Below, in pieces: positions 61,693 to 64,000 of a stretch of 64,000 nt of DNA. The position numbers and the translations under genes are program-made. Under the pieces are notes generated by a model. It worked only from the letters and a program-made list of their open reading frames with translations. It was not told the origin of the DNA and searched no databases. Source of the stretch: DATKEJ01 sp963768715 (GTDB taxonomy: Bacteria > Bacteroidota > Rhodothermia > Rhodothermales > DATKEJ01). The number at the start of each line of letters is the position of its first letter. Positions within the stretch are counted from its first letter, which is position 1. The stretch lies in NCBI GenBank assembly GCA_963768715.1, contig CAVYJC010000007.1, forward strand, positions 372,001 to 436,000, in the 5' to 3' direction.

Positions 61693-64000
61693 ATGGACGA
61701 GAAGGCTGGATCAGAAGCGATGGGGCTCCAGGGACTCTACGATCCCAGGTTCGAGCACGACGCATGCGGCGTCGGGTTCGTCTGTCGACTCGACGGCCGG
61801 CCGAGAAATGAGATCGTCCGTCTTGGGCTCGAGCTGCTTTCAAATCTCGACCATCGCGGCGCTCGCGGCTCCGATCCCAATACGGGCGACGGGGCCGGAA
61901 TTACTATCCAGATGCCGCACTCCCTTATGTCGAGGGCCGCGCGGGAATGGTTCATCTCGCTGCCGGAACCGGGCGAGTATGGCGTCGGCCTTGTGTTTTT
62001 CCCTCGAGACAACCGAACGCGCAATCTGTGCCGAAAGGCCGTGGAGCGGAACGTCCAACGCGAGGGACTCAGTCTGCTGGGCTGGCGCGAAGTGCCGATA
62101 AGACCTGAGAACATCGGAGACACGGCGCGAGCCGCCATGCCCGCAATCTGGCAGGTGTTCATCGGGAAGGGAGCGAACGACCTCGATCATGTCGCGTTCG
62201 GCCGAAAGCTCTATGTGGTTCGAAAAAGCGTGGAGCGACTGGTCTGGTCAGAGCCGTGGCGCGGAGCGGAGGATTTTCATATCGCGAGCCTTTCGGCCGA
62301 CACGATTGTCTACAAAGGCATGCTGACCGCCGGCCAACTGGGAAGTTTCTACGAGGACCTGGTCGATCCTTTCACCACCAGTGCCCTCGCGATGGTGCAC
62401 TCCCGCTTCAGCACCAACACGTTTCCCAGCTGGTCACTCGCCCAGCCTTTCCGCTTTCTCTGCCACAATGGCGAGATCAATACACTCCGCGGCAACGAAA
62501 ACTGGATGCGCGCGCGCCAGAGACTGTTCAAATCGGAAACCTTCGGCGACGATCTGGCAAAGGTTCTCCCCGTTCTCAACGATCGCTCGAGTGATTCGGG
62601 CAAGCTCGACAATACGCTCGAACTACTCTACTTCACCGGTCGCTCGCTTCCACATGCGCTCATGATGATGATGCCGGAGGCCTGGGAGCAAAATGAGGCG
62701 ATGCCCGATGAACTCCGCGCATTCTACGAGTATCACGCCTGTCTGATGGAGCCGTGGGACGGTCCCGCGACGGTGCCGTTTACGGACGGCCGTCTCGTCG
62801 GCGCTGCACAGGATCGCAACGGGCTGCGCCCCTCACGCTATACCATTACCGACGACGGCCTGGTCGTGCTCGCTTCAGAGTCGGGAGTCATCGATATCGA
62901 GCCGAGCCGGATCGTCGCGAAGGGCCGCCTTCAGCCGGGCAAGATGTTTCTGGTGGACCTCGCGGAGCATCGCGTCGTTTCGGACGAAGAGATTAAGCTG
63001 AGAATTGCTCGCCGGAAGCCCTATCGTTCGTGGCTCGAAGAAGAGATGTTGTCGCTCTCCCAACTGCCCGAACAGCCAGTGCCTCCTGGCCACTCGCCCG
63101 AGACGCTGCGACAACAACAGAATGCGTTTGGTTATACGGAAGAGGCCGTGGCGGGACTGATCGGTCCGATGGCCCTGCATGGCAAGGAAGCGCTCGGATC
63201 GATGGGCGACGACACGCCGCTTGCCGTCCTTTCTGATCGCCCGCGTCTGCTCTACGACTATTTCCGGCAGCACTTCGCCCAGGTAACAAATCCGCCGCTC
63301 GATGCCATTCGCGAAGAACTGGTCACGTCCGTTCTAACAAATCTCGGCGGCGCACGCGACATTTTCCAGGAGACACCAAAACATTGCCGTGTCTGGCGCC
63401 TGCCAACCCCGATCCTGACCGACGCCGAGCTGGCTAAGATCGTATCGCTCGACGACGAGGGCCATGCGGCAGCCAGACTGTCAACGCTTTTCGATGCGCG
63501 AGCGGGTGGAACCGCACTCCGCAGCGCTCTCGACACATTATGCCGGAACGCAAAAGCCGCCGCTGAATCTGGAAAGACGATCATTGTACTAAGCGATCGC
63601 GGCGTGAACACAAATCTGGCGCCAATACCCGCTCTGCTCGCCACGGCGGCGGTGCATCACTTCCTGATCCGCGAGAGCCTCAGAACCGAGATCGCGATCG
63701 TGGTCGAGAGCGGAGAGCCTCACGAGGTGCACCATTTCGCACTGCTCGTCGGCTATGGCGCGGAGGCGATTTCTCCCTACCTCGCACTGGAAACGGCGTC
63801 CGTGCTGGCCGAGGGCGAGTCAGACGGTCGTTCCAACTTCGTGAAGGCCATCACAAAGGGGATTCTGAAGGTCATGTCCAAAATGGGCATTTCAACCATT
63901 CAGAGTTACTGCGGCGCTCAGGTATTCGAGGCGGTAGGGATCGGCAAGGAGATCATCGACGCCTATTTCACCGGTACGCCTTCCCGGATTGGGGGCATCG
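61693..64000 (+). CDS. gltB: Glutamate synthase large subunit, 3' end beyond window
   Basis: 769 residues are visible, open to the last base. GLYDPRFEHDACGVGFVCRL contains the Ntn Cys nucleophile of the glutaminase domain. LDHRGARGSDPNTGDGAG, VHSRFSTNTFPSWSLAQPFR, LCHNGEINTLRGNENWMRAR, EPWDGPATVPFTDGR and AAQDRNGLRPSRY are hallmark GOGAT segments. The central domain has reached SNFVKAITKGILKVMSKMGI. The enzyme makes two glutamates from glutamine and 2-oxoglutarate. Start ATG 61693 or ATG 61720; the latter gives the usual short N-terminus (MGLQGLYDPRFEHDACG). No frame break. Confidence 0.95.
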   Translation, partial: MDEKAGSEAMGLQGLYDPRFEHDACGVGFVCRLDGRPRNEIVRLGLELLSNLDHRGARGSDPNTGDGAGITIQMPHSLMSRAAREWFISLPEPGEYGVGLVFFPRDNRTRNLCRKAVERNVQREGLSLLGWREVPIRPENIGDTARAAMPAIWQVFIGKGANDLDHVAFGRKLYVVRKSVERLVWSEPWRGAEDFHIASLSADTIVYKGMLTAGQLGSFYEDLVDPFTTSALAMVHSRFSTNTFPSWSLAQPFRFLCHNGEINTLRGNENWMRARQRLFKSETFGDDLAKVLPVLNDRSSDSGKLDNTLELLYFTGRSLPHALMMMMPEAWEQNEAMPDELRAFYEYHACLMEPWDGPATVPFTDGRLVGAAQDRNGLRPSRYTITDDGLVVLASESGVIDIEPSRIVAKGRLQPGKMFLVDLAEHRVVSDEEIKLRIARRKPYRSWLEEEMLSLSQLPEQPVPPGHSPETLRQQQNAFGYTEEAVAGLIGPMALHGKEALGSMGDDTPLAVLSDRPRLLYDYFRQHFAQVTNPPLDAIREELVTSVLTNLGGARDIFQETPKHCRVWRLPTPILTDAELAKIVSLDDEGHAAARLSTLFDARAGGTALRSALDTLCRNAKAAAESGKTIIVLSDRGVNTNLAPIPALLATAAVHHFLIRESLRTEIAIVVESGEPHEVHHFALLVGYGAEAISPYLALETASVLAEGESDGRSNFVKAITKGILKVMSKMGISTIQSYCGAQVFEAVGIGKEIIDAYFTGTPSRIGGI

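Overview
The window is 64 kb of GC-rich bacterial chromosome. It most likely comes from a Rhodothermota/Bacteroidota-type (FCB group) heterotroph. Four secreted proteins end in the 'YPNPF...G.Y' C-terminal domain used by type IX secretion or FlgD-like anchoring. There is also a TonB-dependent receptor, a one-protein hybrid two-component regulator with an AraC output domain, several glycoside hydrolases (GH9, GH20, GH127) and many lipoproteins. This is an inference from gene content; there is no rRNA or tRNA to place it.

Layout. 1-4245: a broken PKD/LamG exoprotein and an APC amino-acid permease. 4681-10249: an M23 peptidase lipoprotein, a large FG-GAP/Cys-rich exoprotein and a Bor-like lipoprotein. 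10653-14948: a beta-propeller lipoprotein and a frameshifted S9 peptidase. 15103-19597: an outer-membrane barrel, a membrane protein, a GNAT acetyltransferase, a CHVPPGNP-repeat lipoprotein and a YVTN propeller. 19859-27853: an OFA-type MFS carrier, then on the minus strand homocysteine methyltransferase, polysaccharide deacetylase and GH9, then a T9SS-type exoprotein and a histidine kinase. 28147-36113: GH20 hexosaminidase, a Ser/Thr kinase with TolB-like and TPR regions, a class II amidotransferase and a YWTD-like exoprotein. 36330-49164: an SMP-30-like lipoprotein, the hybrid regulator, an exported tandem MbtH-like protein, the TonB receptor, a decayed DUF4397 exoprotein and an alpha/beta hydrolase. 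49353-55780: a divergent cluster of 2-oxoacid:ferredoxin oxidoreductase, aminotransferase and ADP-forming acyl-CoA synthetase, which together could turn amino acids into acids with ATP gain. 55881-64000: GH127, a small lipoprotein, an NPD-family flavoprotein, an ABM monooxygenase behind a strong palindrome, a TorF-like barrel and the start of gltB.

The most striking non-coding feature is a set of 21 short tandem arrays, 20 of them with a 7-bp unit. The unit sequence differs from locus to locus. Fourteen of the arrays touch, overlap or lie within about 5 bp of stop codons, 15 stops in all, and one array supplies a start codon. A second repeat type is a small palindromic element. One copy sits in frame inside the histidine kinase ATPase domain and another forms the C-terminus of the GH9 enzyme. 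The best protein-level oddity is a Sec-exported protein made of two MbtH-like domains with no NRPS nearby.

About nine genes carry one or more frame breaks although both sides of each break are well conserved. This points either to indel errors in the assembly or to recent decay. The DUF4397 exoprotein and the left-edge exoprotein are hit hardest.
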